This document shows, one piece after another, positions 47,963-57,700 of a stretch of DNA of 64,000 nt. The position numbers and the translations under genes were made by a program. The DNA lies in contig NZ_QLIX01000015.1 in the NCBI RefSeq assembly GCF_003258945.1, positions 1-64,000 of the forward strand, read 5' to 3'. The DNA comes from Roseicella frigidaeris (GTDB lineage: Bacteria > Pseudomonadota > Alphaproteobacteria > Acetobacterales > Acetobacteraceae). The notes below the pieces were generated by a model that made no database searches, was not told the origin of the DNA, and was given only the letters and a program-made list of their open reading frames with translations. How positions within the stretch are numbered: the first letter of the stretch is position 1; every line of letters starts with the position of its first letter.

Positions 47963-48445
47963 GTGACGATCAAGGTCGGAGACAGCATCCCCGCCGCCCG
48001 GCTCACCGAGGCGACGGCCGACGGTCCGAAGGAGGTCAGCACCGAGGAGCTGTTCGGCGGCAAGACCGTCGTGCTGTTCGGCGTGCCCGGCGCCTTCACC
48101 CCGACATGCTCGGCCAAGCACCTGCCGGGCTTCGTCGAGCAGTACGACGCGCTCAAGGCCAAGGGCGTCGACGTCGTCGCCTGCATGGCGGTGAACGATG
48201 CCTTCGTCATGCGCGCCTGGGGCAAGGACCAGGGCGTCGCCGAGAAGGTGGTCATGATCGCCGATGGCAGCGGCGACTTCACCAAGACGCTCGGCCTCGA
48301 GCTCGACCTGACGGCGCGCGGCCTCGGCATCCGCAGCCAGCGCTTCGCGCTGATCGCCAGGAACGGCAAGGTGACCCATATCGGCGTCGAGGCCCCGGGC
48401 GCCTTCGAGGTCAGCAAGGCCGAGGCGGTCCTCGAGGCGTTGTAG
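47963..48445 (+). CDS. Peroxiredoxin of the Prx5/glutaredoxin-dependent type
   Basis: Reduces hydroperoxides. It has 160 residues, the usual size. The active site PGAFTPTCSAKHLPGF places the peroxidatic Cys at residue 49. VNDAFVMRAWGKDQG and GIRSQRFALIARNGKVTHIGVE are family segments. The start is GTG, preceded by GGGAGGGA. It is divergent from the AlgH-like gene. A resolving Cys is not obvious; only Cys49 and one other (near residue 74) are seen. Confidence 0.94.
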   Translation: MTIKVGDSIPAARLTEATADGPKEVSTEELFGGKTVVLFGVPGAFTPTCSAKHLPGFVEQYDALKAKGVDVVACMAVNDAFVMRAWGKDQGVAEKVVMIADGSGDFTKTLGLELDLTARGLGIRSQRFALIARNGKVTHIGVEAPGAFEVSKAEAVLEAL

Positions 48446-48658
48446 CCGCCGCCCCGGCGCCTCCGGCCGGGGGCGCCGATGGCGGGTCCGGCGCCGCAAC
48501 GGCCGCCGCCCGGCGGCGGCCGGCCGACAAAGGCCGCTCGCGCTCCGCGCGGCGATGCCTATATAGGGGCTGTGCGCGACGTCCCATGCCGACCCGGCCC
48601 CGCTCCGCGGCGACCGGCCCGGCCCGGCCGCCGCTGGCCCAGTCGGAGACCGCCGGCC

Positions 48659-48946
48659 TTGAATCCCTTCGCCGCCGCCACCAACCCGTTTTCCACCGCC
48701 ACCCTCGCTTGGCAGACCGCCTTCGTCTTCACCCTCCGCAGCCTGCGGCTCTGGGCCGAGCCGGCCGCGGCGCAGGCGCGGCTCGCCGCCTATGCGCTCG
48801 AGAAGCAGAAGGCCTTCGCGGCGGGCGCCATGGCGGCCGGCCAGGCGGCGCTGGCCGGCGCCGCGGCGCCGGCGGTGTTCGAGGCCGCCCTCGCCCCGGC
48901 GCATCGCCGCGTCCGGGCCAATGCGCGCAAGCTCATGCAGGGCTGA
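48659..48946 (+). CDS. Possible phasin-like protein
   Basis: A 95-residue helical, Ala-rich protein, LNPFAAATNPFSTATLAWQTAFVFTLRSLRLWAEPAAAQARLAAYALEKQKAFAAGAMAAGQ onward. TTG 48659 is chosen with GGAG ten bases before it; the frame is open 60 codons upstream, but that part is Pro/Arg low complexity. The helix content, small size and nearness to a PHB depolymerase suggest a granule-associated phasin. This is inference, and a short hypothetical protein is the alternative. Confidence 0.5.
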   Translation: MNPFAAATNPFSTATLAWQTAFVFTLRSLRLWAEPAAAQARLAAYALEKQKAFAAGAMAAGQAALAGAAAPAVFEAALAPAHRRVRANARKLMQG

Positions 48947-48964
48947 ACCGGCCGCCCGCCGGCC

Positions 48965-50059
48965 TCACGGCCGGGGCGGCGCGCCCGGCCAGCGCCAGTC
49001 CGGCAGCAGCGCCAGTCGCAGCCGCGCCGCGCTCAGCACCCGGTTCTCCAGCGTCAGCGGCAGGTCGAGCACCGGCGCCCCGCCCGTGGCGGGCCGGCGG
49101 CTGAGCAGCCCGAGCAACGTCTGACCGCCCAGCGCCGCCTGCCGCGTCAACAGCCCGGCCTGCACGCCGACCTGCAGCAGCGCGTCGGCACCGGCGAGCT
49201 GCAACGCCGCCTCGCCCGCGGGCTGCAACGCCCGATCCAGCCCAAGCCGCGCCGTGCCCTCCGCCGCCAGCGGCCCCCAGCGCAGCAGCAGCGCCTGCGC
49301 CTCCAGCCGGCCGCCGCCATCGCGCCAAGCCGCCGCCCGCGCGGCGAGGCTGCCGGTCCCCGGCAGCGGGCCGGTCAGGGTGAGCTGGGCCTGCAACGCC
49401 TGCACCGCCCGGCCCAGCACCGCCGTCGCCGGCCCCGTATCCTCCGGCAGCAGCAGGCCGCTGGCGGCGAGGTCGAGCCGCGCCGCCGGCCCGGCGCCCC
49501 CGGGCGCCTCGACCTGCAGCGCGAGCTGCTCCACCTCGGCCTGCCCCGCCGGGCTGCGCAGCCGCAGGCGCCGCGCCTCGACCGGCAGCGCCGGCGCGCC
49601 GGAGCCGCCCCCGAGCGGCAGATGCGATTCCAGCCGGTCGGCGGCGAAGCGCAGGTCGAACCCCTCGCCGAAGATCCGCTGCCAGCCGAGGAAGGCCAGC
49701 GTCAGGCGGCGCGGCTGCACCGGCGAGAGGCGCAGCAGCAGCCCCTCGGCCTGCCACTCCACGCCGCCGGGCAGCAGCGCCGCGCCGCCGCCGAGGCGGG
49801 GCCAGGGCACGAACAGGGTGGCCGCGAAGGGCCAGCCGCCGCGCTCCGGCGCGTCATGCGCCACCTGCCAGCCCTCGCCGCGTCGCGCCGCCGCCCATCT
49901 CTCGAACCCCGCCTCCAGCTCGCCGACCGCCCAGCGCCAGAGCAGCGCGTGCAGCATGGCGAGCCCCAGGGCGAGGACCAGGACGCCGCGCAGGAGGCGC
50001 GCCAGCAGGCGGCCGGAGCGCGACGGGGGCCGGATGGCGGGGAACGGCTTGAGGGACAT
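48965..50059 (-). CDS. DUF2125 domain protein
   Basis: A 364-residue protein. One N-terminal transmembrane helix (about 21-42, RGVLVLALGLAMLHALLWRWAV) anchors it. The rest is a large beta-rich domain of the DUF2125 type, with GGWPFAATLFVPWPRLGG early and a long series of amphipathic strands. It is predicted to face the periplasm. Alphaproteobacteria often carry such proteins; function is unknown. The start is 85 bp from the divergent ChaC-type gene. Confidence 0.8.
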   Translation of the reverse strand: MSLKPFPAIRPPSRSGRLLARLLRGVLVLALGLAMLHALLWRWAVGELEAGFERWAAARRGEGWQVAHDAPERGGWPFAATLFVPWPRLGGGAALLPGGVEWQAEGLLLRLSPVQPRRLTLAFLGWQRIFGEGFDLRFAADRLESHLPLGGGSGAPALPVEARRLRLRSPAGQAEVEQLALQVEAPGGAGPAARLDLAASGLLLPEDTGPATAVLGRAVQALQAQLTLTGPLPGTGSLAARAAAWRDGGGRLEAQALLLRWGPLAAEGTARLGLDRALQPAGEAALQLAGADALLQVGVQAGLLTRQAALGGQTLLGLLSRRPATGGAPVLDLPLTLENRVLSAARLRLALLPDWRWPGAPPRP

Positions 50060-50144
50060 TTCGCGGGGCGATATACGCCCCTGCCTTGCTCCGGGCGAGC
50101 GTCACGGCGCCCCCGGCCGGGCGCCGCTCCATCCTGGGACCCGC

Positions 50145-50720
50145 ATGTCCAGCCCGCCCGCTGCGAACCACCCGCTCGATCCCGACGGCCATCTCTACGT
50201 CTTCGCCTATGGCTCGCTGATCTGGCGCCCCGGCTTCGCCCATGCCGCCATGCACCCGGCGCTGCTGCGGGGCTTCCATCGCCGCTTCTGCATCTGGAGC
50301 CGGTATTACCGCGGCTCGCCCGAGGCGCCGGGGCTGGTCCTCGGCCTCGACCGGGGCGGCGCCTGCCGCGGCGTCGCCTTCCGCGTGCCGGCGGCGGCGG
50401 CGCCGGCGGTGCTCGACTACCTCGATGCGCGGGAGAATATCGGCGACGAGATCGTCTATGCCCGCCGCCTTCTGCCGGTGCGGCTGCTGGACGAGGACCG
50501 CCTGGTGCGGGCCGTGGCCTATGTGGTGGATCGCGGCACGGCGCATTATTGCCGCCCCGCGGCCGAGGAGGCGGCGCGGGCGATCGCCCGGGGCATGGGC
50601 CAGGCCGGGGCCAACCGCGACTACCTGCTGAACACGCTCTCGCACCTGCGGGCGCTGGGGGTGCAGGATGCCGGGCTGGACCGCATCGCGGCGCTGCTGC
50701 CGCCGGCGGAGGCCGGCTGA
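50145..50720 (+). CDS. ChaC-type gamma-glutamylcyclotransferase
   Basis: Predicted to break gamma-glutamyl peptides, such as glutathione, to 5-oxoproline. It has 191 residues. YVFAYGSLIWRPGF near residue 18 is the substrate loop. LDARENIGDEIVY holds the catalytic Glu region, and AYVVDRGTAHYCRP and GANRDYLLNTLSHLRALG follow. The order of these blocks matches the ChaC group. The next 250 bp on its 3' side is an AT-rich, DnaA-box-bearing region. Confidence 0.92.
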   Translation: MSSPPAANHPLDPDGHLYVFAYGSLIWRPGFAHAAMHPALLRGFHRRFCIWSRYYRGSPEAPGLVLGLDRGGACRGVAFRVPAAAAPAVLDYLDARENIGDEIVYARRLLPVRLLDEDRLVRAVAYVVDRGTAHYCRPAAEEAARAIARGMGQAGANRDYLLNTLSHLRALGVQDAGLDRIAALLPPAEAG

Positions 50721-50756
50721 GGGCGCGTCACGGCGGCGAACCATCCCGCCTGCCGC

Positions 50757-51017
50757 ACGGGTTGTCCACAAGCCCCAGCGTGACCCAGGGGGGCCTCGCC
50801 GGCAGGTTGTGAGAGTCGATGACGGATGCCGGCGCCCGGCCGGGATTCCCCATAATTATCCTTGATACTCAATCACTTATAGCACAAGCGCGCTGTGGAC
50901 AAATGTGGCCCGCGCCAGGACGGGTTGCAAAAAACCAGCCTTTTGCAGCCACTTGCGCTTATTGGCTGGAATCAAGGGCGAAGCGTCGCCGCGGCACTTT
51001 CCACTGGTTTATCCACA
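50757..51017. other. AT-rich patch with three DnaA-box-like sites (possible origin or DnaA titration site)
   Basis: DnaA-box-like 9-mers are TTGTCCACA at 50762-50770, TTGTCCACA (inverted) at 50894-50902, and the consensus TTATCCACA at 51009-51017, which lies inside the 3' end of plsC. Between the first two is CATAATTATCCTTGATACTC and further AT-rich sequence up to about 50887, rare in this genome. Chromosomal origins pair such boxes with an AT-rich unwinding element. The usual alphaproteobacterial neighbours (hemE, parAB, dnaA) are not here, so a regulatory or titration site is the alternative. Confidence 0.45.
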
Positions 51018-51730
51018 GGAACCGCCGCCTGGGGTTGATTCGGCTCCAACTCGATCGCGGCCGCCAGCTCGCGCGTCAGCGCGGCGCGCGCCCGCCCGGC
51101 CGGGATCGGCGGCCGCACCGCGACGGTGATGGTCCCCGGCATCTTGCGGAAGGCGCGCCGGCCCCAGTGCCGGCCGCTATCGGTCGCCACCGGCACCACG
51201 GGCAGCCCCGTCGCCGCGGCCAGCGCCGCGATCCCCGGCTGGATCGGGCGCCGCTCGCCCGGCGCGGCGCGGGTGCCCTCGGGGAAGATCACCACCTGCC
51301 GCCCGGCCGCCACCGCCTCCCGCGCCGCCTTCACCAGGTGGCGCAGCGCGCTCGCCCCGGCCGTCCGGTCCACCGCGATCTGCCGCGTCTTCCAGGAATA
51401 CCAGCCATAGACCGGCAGCCAGAGCAGCTCCTTCTTCAGCACATAGACCGCGTCCGGCAGCAGGGCGAACCAGACGAAGGTGTCGAAGGCCGACTGGTGC
51501 TTGGCGGCGATGAGGGCCGGGCCGCCGGCCGGCAGGTGGTCCCGCCCCTCCACCCGCAGATGGATGCCGCAGAGCCAGCGCAGCAGCGCCAGCACCGCCA
51601 GGGCGTGCCAGCGCATCGGCGGCACCAGCCAGCGCCGCGGCGCCAGCAGCAGCGGGAGGGCGAGCAGCCCCATGGCCACGGTCACGCTCCAGAAGGCGAT
51701 GTTGAACAGCAGGGACCGCAGCCAGATCAT
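50972..51730 (-). CDS. plsC: 1-acyl-sn-glycerol-3-phosphate acyltransferase
   Basis: Second acylation in phosphatidic acid synthesis, at the inner membrane. It has 252 residues. An N-terminal hydrophobic helix (LLFNIAFWSVTVAMGLLALPLLL) anchors it. The catalytic H(x)4D is AAKHQSAFDTF, and FPEGTR is the substrate motif, with VPVVPVATDSG after it. Its ATG overlaps the ydcF stop (ATGA). Last gene of ftsE-ftsX-ydcF-plsC. The 3' end carries a perfect DnaA box. Confidence 0.94.
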   Translation of the reverse strand: MIWLRSLLFNIAFWSVTVAMGLLALPLLLAPRRWLVPPMRWHALAVLALLRWLCGIHLRVEGRDHLPAGGPALIAAKHQSAFDTFVWFALLPDAVYVLKKELLWLPVYGWYSWKTRQIAVDRTAGASALRHLVKAAREAVAAGRQVVIFPEGTRAAPGERRPIQPGIAALAAATGLPVVPVATDSGRHWGRRAFRKMPGTITVAVRPPIPAGRARAALTRELAAAIELEPNQPQAAVPVDKPVESAAATLRP

Positions 51731-52407
51731 GATCGTGCATCCAGGGCCCCCGCCGCCGGCCCGGTGAGGCCGGCCCGGACGGCGAGGTATTTCAGGTATT
51801 CGCGCCCGAGCAGCGACCAGGTGTGCAGCCGCCCCGCCGCCCCGGCCTCGCGCAGCGGCGCCGGCAGCAGCGGATAGGGCAGGAGCGCCACCTCGGGGAG
51901 GGCGCGGCGCAGCTCGAGCAGCGCGCGCGGCATGTGATAGCCGGCGGTGACGATGCGAAGCGAGGCGAGATGCTCGGCCCGCGCCCAGGCGGCGATCTCC
52001 GTCGCGTTGCCCCGCGTGGTGGTCGCCGCGCGCCCGAGGGTGACGCGGCCCGACACCGCCTCGGGCGGCAGGGCGGCGAGCCGCGCCAGGTCGCCGAGCG
52101 TCACCTGCGGATGCACGCCGGAGACCAGGAGAAGCCGCCCCCGCCCGTCACGCAGCAGCCGCAACCCGGTCTCCACCCGCTCCGCCCCGCCGGTCAGCAC
52201 CGCGATCCCATCGGCCAGCCGCTCCGGCGCCTCCGGCCCGGCGGCGGCGAGGGCGAGGAAACGGAGGAAGCCAGCGCCGAGCAGCAGCAGCGGCAAGACC
52301 GGGACGAGCAGCAGCAGCCAGCGGCGCCGCCCGGGCCGCCCCTCGGGCCGCCGCGCGGCGGGGGCCATGGCCGCCGGCCGCGCCGGGCCGCTCGCCGGCA
52401 GGCTCAT
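51727..52407 (-). CDS. YdcF-family protein
   Basis: A 226-residue inner-membrane protein of the DUF218/YdcF family. A basic N-terminus precedes one transmembrane helix (WLLLLVPVLPLLLLGAGFLRFLALAA). The domain has IAVLTGGAERVETGLRLL, LLLVSGVHPQVTLGDLARL, TRGNATEIAAWA and IVTAGYHMPRALLELRRALP. The ATG overlaps the ftsX stop by 4 bp, and its stop overlaps plsC. The family includes ElyC, involved in envelope carrier-lipid homeostasis; the role here is probably envelope-related. Confidence 0.88.
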   Translation of the reverse strand: MSLPASGPARPAAMAPAARRPEGRPGRRRWLLLLVPVLPLLLLGAGFLRFLALAAAGPEAPERLADGIAVLTGGAERVETGLRLLRDGRGRLLLVSGVHPQVTLGDLARLAALPPEAVSGRVTLGRAATTTRGNATEIAAWARAEHLASLRIVTAGYHMPRALLELRRALPEVALLPYPLLPAPLREAGAAGRLHTWSLLGREYLKYLAVRAGLTGPAAGALDARS

Positions 52408-53279
52408 GGCAGGCGCCGCAGCCAGCGGCGCAGGGTGAGCTGCGCCGTCACCCAGCCGATCAGCGCCGCCGCCGGCGGCAGCAGGGCAAGATCCGCCCAG
52501 GGCAGCACGGCCCAGGGCAGGTCGAGCGGCCCGGCGCCGGCGCGGCCGCCGAGCAGCGGCGCCGCCAGGTCGGCGAAGGCGGCCAGCACCGGCGCCGCGA
52601 CCAGGGTGCCGCCGAGCGCGCCGATGCCGACCAGCAGGGCGACGCGGCGGGCGAAGCGGGCGGCGATGTCGCCATCCGTCGCGCCGAGGGCGTGCAGGAT
52701 GGCGATCGCCTCCCGCCGCGCCGCGATGCCGGCGCGGACCGCGACGGCGACCACGGCGGTGGCGATGCCGGCGACGAGCAGCAGGACGGCGAGCGCGATC
52801 GCCTCCAGGCTGCGGGCGAGCGCCAGCAGCCGCGCCACCCAGACGCCATGCGCCTCCACCGTCGCGCCGGGCACCGCGGCGGCGATGCGGGCGGTGAGCG
52901 CCGCGGCGTCGGACGGCAGCCGGGCGAGGCGGAGCTCGATGATCTGCGGCAGCGGGATGGTCGGCACCTCGCCGAGCCAGGGCCGCAGCAGGGCCTTCAG
53001 CCGCGCCGGGTCGGCGAGCCGCGCCTCGGCGACCTCCGGCAGGGCATCGAGGGCGGCCAGCGCCCGGTCGGTGCCGGCGCCGTGCGGCAGCTGCAGGGTG
53101 AGCGCCGTGGCCGCGCCCCCCTCCCAGCGCGCCACCAGCCCGCCGGCGCCGCGGGCCCCGGCGAGGGTGAGGGCGGCGAGCAGCGCCATCGCCGCGACCA
53201 GGGCCGGCAGCAGCCGGTCGGAGAGGACGCGGCGCAGGCCGAGCGGGTCGCGCCCCCGGGTCCGGCGCAGCCTCACCAT
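52404..53279 (-). CDS. ftsX: Cell division ABC transporter permease FtsX
   Basis: Membrane partner of FtsE that couples ATP hydrolysis to periplasmic peptidoglycan hydrolase control. It has 291 residues. One N-terminal helix (LLPALVAAMALLAALTLAG) precedes a periplasmic domain (about 45-160). Three C-terminal helices follow in the FtsX arrangement, including EAIAILHALGATDGDIAARFARR between helices 2 and 3. It is 66 bp after ftsE and overlaps ydcF. Confidence 0.9.
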   Translation of the reverse strand: MVRLRRTRGRDPLGLRRVLSDRLLPALVAAMALLAALTLAGARGAGGLVARWEGGAATALTLQLPHGAGTDRALAALDALPEVAEARLADPARLKALLRPWLGEVPTIPLPQIIELRLARLPSDAAALTARIAAAVPGATVEAHGVWVARLLALARSLEAIALAVLLLVAGIATAVVAVAVRAGIAARREAIAILHALGATDGDIAARFARRVALLVGIGALGGTLVAAPVLAAFADLAAPLLGGRAGAGPLDLPWAVLPWADLALLPPAAALIGWVTAQLTLRRWLRRLP

Positions 53280-53345
53280 GGCGCGCCCCCGGCCCGGCGC
53301 CGCCCGGCCGGGCCTGGCCCGCCCGCCCCCCGGTCATCGCATCCG

Positions 53346-54008
<663 letters not shown>

Positions 54009-54097
54009 GCGGCGGACAATGCCGATGGCGGGCCGCAGCGCCAAGTACCGTTACCATGCTTGCGGCGCGCGACACGCAACCGCACATTGCGCTGGCG

Positions 54098-54631
54098 ATG
54101 CGGATCCATTGTCCGGCCTGCCAGGCCACCTATGAGGTTCCCGATCACCTGATCGGCCCCGGCCGCAGCCTGCGGTGCCGCAGCTGCGGCCATGCCTGGC
54201 GCGTGGCGCCAGAGCGGGAGTGGGAGCCGGAACCGGCGCTGCCGGAGCCCGCGGCGCCGGTGGCGGCGAGGCCGCGGCCGCTGCCGGCGCCGCCCCCGCC
54301 AGCGGCCCTGGCCTCACCCCCACCTCTGCCCCCGGACCCGCCGCGCGAGGCTCCGCCGCCGGACCCGGTGCCGGACCCATCGGACGCGGCGCCGCCGGCG
54401 GCGCGGCCGCGCTTTCTCGCCGCGCTGCGGCGCCCGGCGCGGCCGATCGAGCCGCCCCTCGCCACGCCACCGGCGGCCCGGGCCGATCTGGCGCTGCGAC
54501 TGGCCTGGGCCGGCTCGCTGCTGGTGCTGCTGCTGTTCGGGCTGGCCCTCTGGCTGTTCCGCGCCGAGGTCGCCGCGGCCTGGCCGCCCGCGGCGCGCCT
54601 GTACCTGATGTTCGGCGCGACGCCGGATTAG
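54098..54631 (+). CDS. MJ0042-type zinc-ribbon membrane protein
   Basis: A 177-residue protein. MRIHCPACQATYEVPDHLIGPGRSLRCRSCGHAW at the N-terminus has two CxxC pairs of the MJ0042 zinc ribbon. A Pro-rich linker (about 50-115) follows, then one transmembrane helix (LAWAGSLLVLLLFGLALWLF) and a short C-terminus. The ATG at 54098 starts directly at the domain. Such genes commonly sit opposite ftsE in Alphaproteobacteria; the function is unknown. Confidence 0.85.
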   Translation: MRIHCPACQATYEVPDHLIGPGRSLRCRSCGHAWRVAPEREWEPEPALPEPAAPVAARPRPLPAPPPPAALASPPPLPPDPPREAPPPDPVPDPSDAAPPAARPRFLAALRRPARPIEPPLATPPAARADLALRLAWAGSLLVLLLFGLALWLFRAEVAAAWPPAARLYLMFGATPD

Positions 54632-54646
54632 GGCGCCTTCACCCGA

Positions 54647-54788
54647 TGCGGCCCGCGGGGCCGAGCGCCCGGATGGGCGCCGCGGCGTATGCCGCGAAGC
54701 CCCAGGCGAACCGGAGGGTTGCGCCCGGCGCCAAGGGGGCCGCTGATGGGGGCCGTCGCTGGGTCACCAGCAACGGCCGTTGGCATCA
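54647..54788 (-). repeat. Dispersed palindromic mosaic repeat, copy C (inverted)
   Basis: Read on the minus strand it begins TGATGCCAACGGCCGTTGCTGG and continues TTGGCGCCGGGCGCAACC, CTTCGCGGCATACGCCGCG, GCGCCCATCCGGGCGC and GGCCCCGCGGGCCGCA. It ends exactly in the stop codon of the RTX gene and lies between two convergent genes. Confidence 0.75.
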
Positions 54789-57700
54789 GACCACCATCCA
54801 GGCGTTGTCGACGTAGGAGATCAGGTCGTCGCTGGTGACGACCTGGCCGTTCGTCGTCCAGAGCCGCAGCTCGCTATGGCCCTGGCCGGCGACGGGGTCC
54901 TGCCGCCACAGCACCTCGGCGCGGCCATTGCCGTCGTAGTCGCCGATGGCCGCCACCGTCCAGCCGGCGCTCTGGCTGTCGAGGACCGTCTTGGAGAGGA
55001 TGGTGGTGCCGTCCATGCGCCAGGCCTGGACCTTGCCGGCGCTGCTCTGCAGCAGGATGTCCGAGCGGCCGTCGCCGTCGAAATCGCCGGTGCCGACCAC
55101 CGACCAGCCGGCCCCCGGGGTCGCAATCGTGTCGCCGCCCAGATACTGCGTCCCGTCCATCCGCCAGACCGAGACCGCGCTGTTGGCGTTCTGCCAGAGG
55201 ATGTCGGCGCGGCCGTCGCCGTCGAAGTCGCCCGAGCCGGCCACCGACCAGCTCGCATCGACCGTGCCGACGACCCCGCCGCCGATGCCGCCGAGGCCAT
55301 CCATCTCCCAGAGCGACAGGGTGACGTAATCATGCCCGCCCCAGCTCACCTGCCGGCTGAACAGGATGTCGGACCGGCCATCGCCGTTGAAGTCGTCGAC
55401 CCCGGCGATGTCATAGGCGGTGCCGGCGGCGGGAGCGTAGACGGTGGCGCCGTCGACATAGGCGGTGCCGCTCATCAGCCAGATGGCGGCCGTGCCGTCC
55501 GCCTGGTGCCAGAGCAGGTCGGCCTTGCCGTCGCCGTTGAAATCGCCGGTGCGGGCGACGGACCAGGCGGGATCGACGAAGGTGAAGGTCGCGCCGGCGG
55601 CGAAGGCGGCGCCGTTCACCTGCCATTGCGACAGGGCGTAGTAGCCGGCCGAACCGGGCAGGTCGTTGGCTTCGAAGAGGATCTCGCTCTTGCCGTCGCC
55701 ATCGAAATCCTGCGCCACGCTGCGCAGCTGCGCCAGGCCGTCGCTGAACTGCACCGCCTCGACATCGTGCAGCAGCACGGTGCCCTGCGGGCCGGTCACG
55801 GTCCAGCCGCCATCCGCGGTGCGCGCCAGGCTGGCCTCCGCGGCGCGGATGTCGAGGACCAGGGTGTCGTGCCCGGCGCCGCCCGCGATGGTCGCGTTGC
55901 CCGCGCCGGGGAGGATGCGGTCGTTGCCGGCGCCGCCATCGAGGCTGTCGGCGCCGCCGCCGCCGGCCAGGGTGTCGTCCCCGGCGCCGCCCCACAGCGT
56001 CTCGGCCGCGGCGGTGCCGGCGATCGCATCCGCCTGGGCGGAGCCGCGCAGCGCGACGATGCCGGTCAGCCGGTCGGTGCTCGGCGTGGCATAGGCCTCG
56101 ACCACCGTGCCGGCGCCGAGATCGGCCTGGATGGCCGCGCCGCCCTGGTAGTCGGCGACCAGCAGGGCGCTGCCGCCGCCGGCGATCGAATCGCTGCCGG
56201 CGCCGCCGAAGACATAGACGGCATGGGTGATCGCGGCATGGCCGGCGATGCTGTCGGCGAAGCCGGTGCCGACGATATGATCGATGCCGCCGAAGCTGTC
56301 GGCCTTGTCGGTGCCGAGCTTGGCGACGCTGCCCGAATCGGCGCCGGTCCAGGTCGCGGCGATGCCCGCGGCGAGGCCGGCCTGGCCGTAATCCAGCGTG
56401 TCGTGCCCGCCGCCGCCCGCGATGGTGTCGTTGCCGCCGGAGCCGATGACGCGCTCATCCGCCGCGCTGCCGGTGATGCGGTCGGCCTGCGCGGTGCCGC
56501 GGATCGCCACGATGCCGACCAGCCGGTCGACCTCGCCGCCGGCGAGCGAGGCGGTGCCGCCGGCGCCGAGCACCGCGGTGAGCGGCCCGGTGCGGGCGGC
56601 GTAGTCGGCGACGTTCTCGTCGAGGCCGTAGCCGCGGAGGGTGTCGTTGCCGCTGCCGCCATCGAGGAAGAGCGTGGTGCCGAGGGCCGCCACATGGCCG
56701 CCGAGATCATCCGCCGCCCGGCCTCCGACGAGGGTGTCGATGCCGGTGACGCTGTCGGTGCCGAACGCGCCGCCGGCCTTGGACACGGTGCCGGTGCCGG
56801 CGGCGTCGAAGCGGGTGGTGATCCGGATGCCGTCGGTCCAGGCATAGCTCAGCGTGTCGGCGGCGCTGCCGCCGGTGTAGCGGTCGTTGCCGGTGGTGCC
56901 GTAGAAGACCGTGGCCGCGCTGCCGCCGACGATCGTGTCGGCCAGGCGCGAGCCCTGCACCGCGACGACATGGGACAGGCGGTCGGAGGCGCCCTCGCCG
57001 TCGGCGGCGATGCCGTTGGCCAGGTTGACCGCCACGCCGGCGGCGCTCTGGCTGTAGTCGACGACGTTCAGCGCATTGCTCGCGCCGTCGATGGTGTCGG
57101 TGCCGCCGAGGCCGCGCAGCAGGGTCACGCCGGTGGCGCCGGCGGCGGCGCGGATCATGTCGCCGCCGCTGCTCCCCTGCACCACGCCGATGCCGGAGAA
57201 GCTGTCCGTCCCGCCGCCGCTGCTCTTCACGGCGGTGCCGGTGCCGGCGGCGGTCAGGACGATGGTGACGCTGCGGCCGAGGAGGCCGGAATAGCTCAGC
57301 GTGTCGCTGCCGCCGCCGCCGGCATAGCTGTCGCTGCCGAGGCTGGCATCGAAGGTCTCGCTCTTGCCGCTGCCCTTGATGGTGTCGGCGAAGTCCGAGC
57401 CGCGGATGCGCAGCACCTTCTGCAGCGCGTCGACATCGCCCCAGCCGTCGCGGGCGGTCCCGGCGCCGAGGTCGATCGAGACGCCGGCGATGTCGAGCGC
57501 GTAGTCGACGAGGTTCAGCAGCGAATCGGCGCCGTCGATGGTGTCGGCCCCGGCCATCCCCCGCAGCACCTGCATCGAGGCGGCGGCCTTCGCCGCCTCG
57601 ATGCGGTCGGCGCCGCCGCCGGCATTGATGGTCTGGAAGGCGGTGAAGCCGTCCGTGCCGCCGCCGCTCTTCTCGGCGGTGCCGCTGCCGTCGCTGTTCA

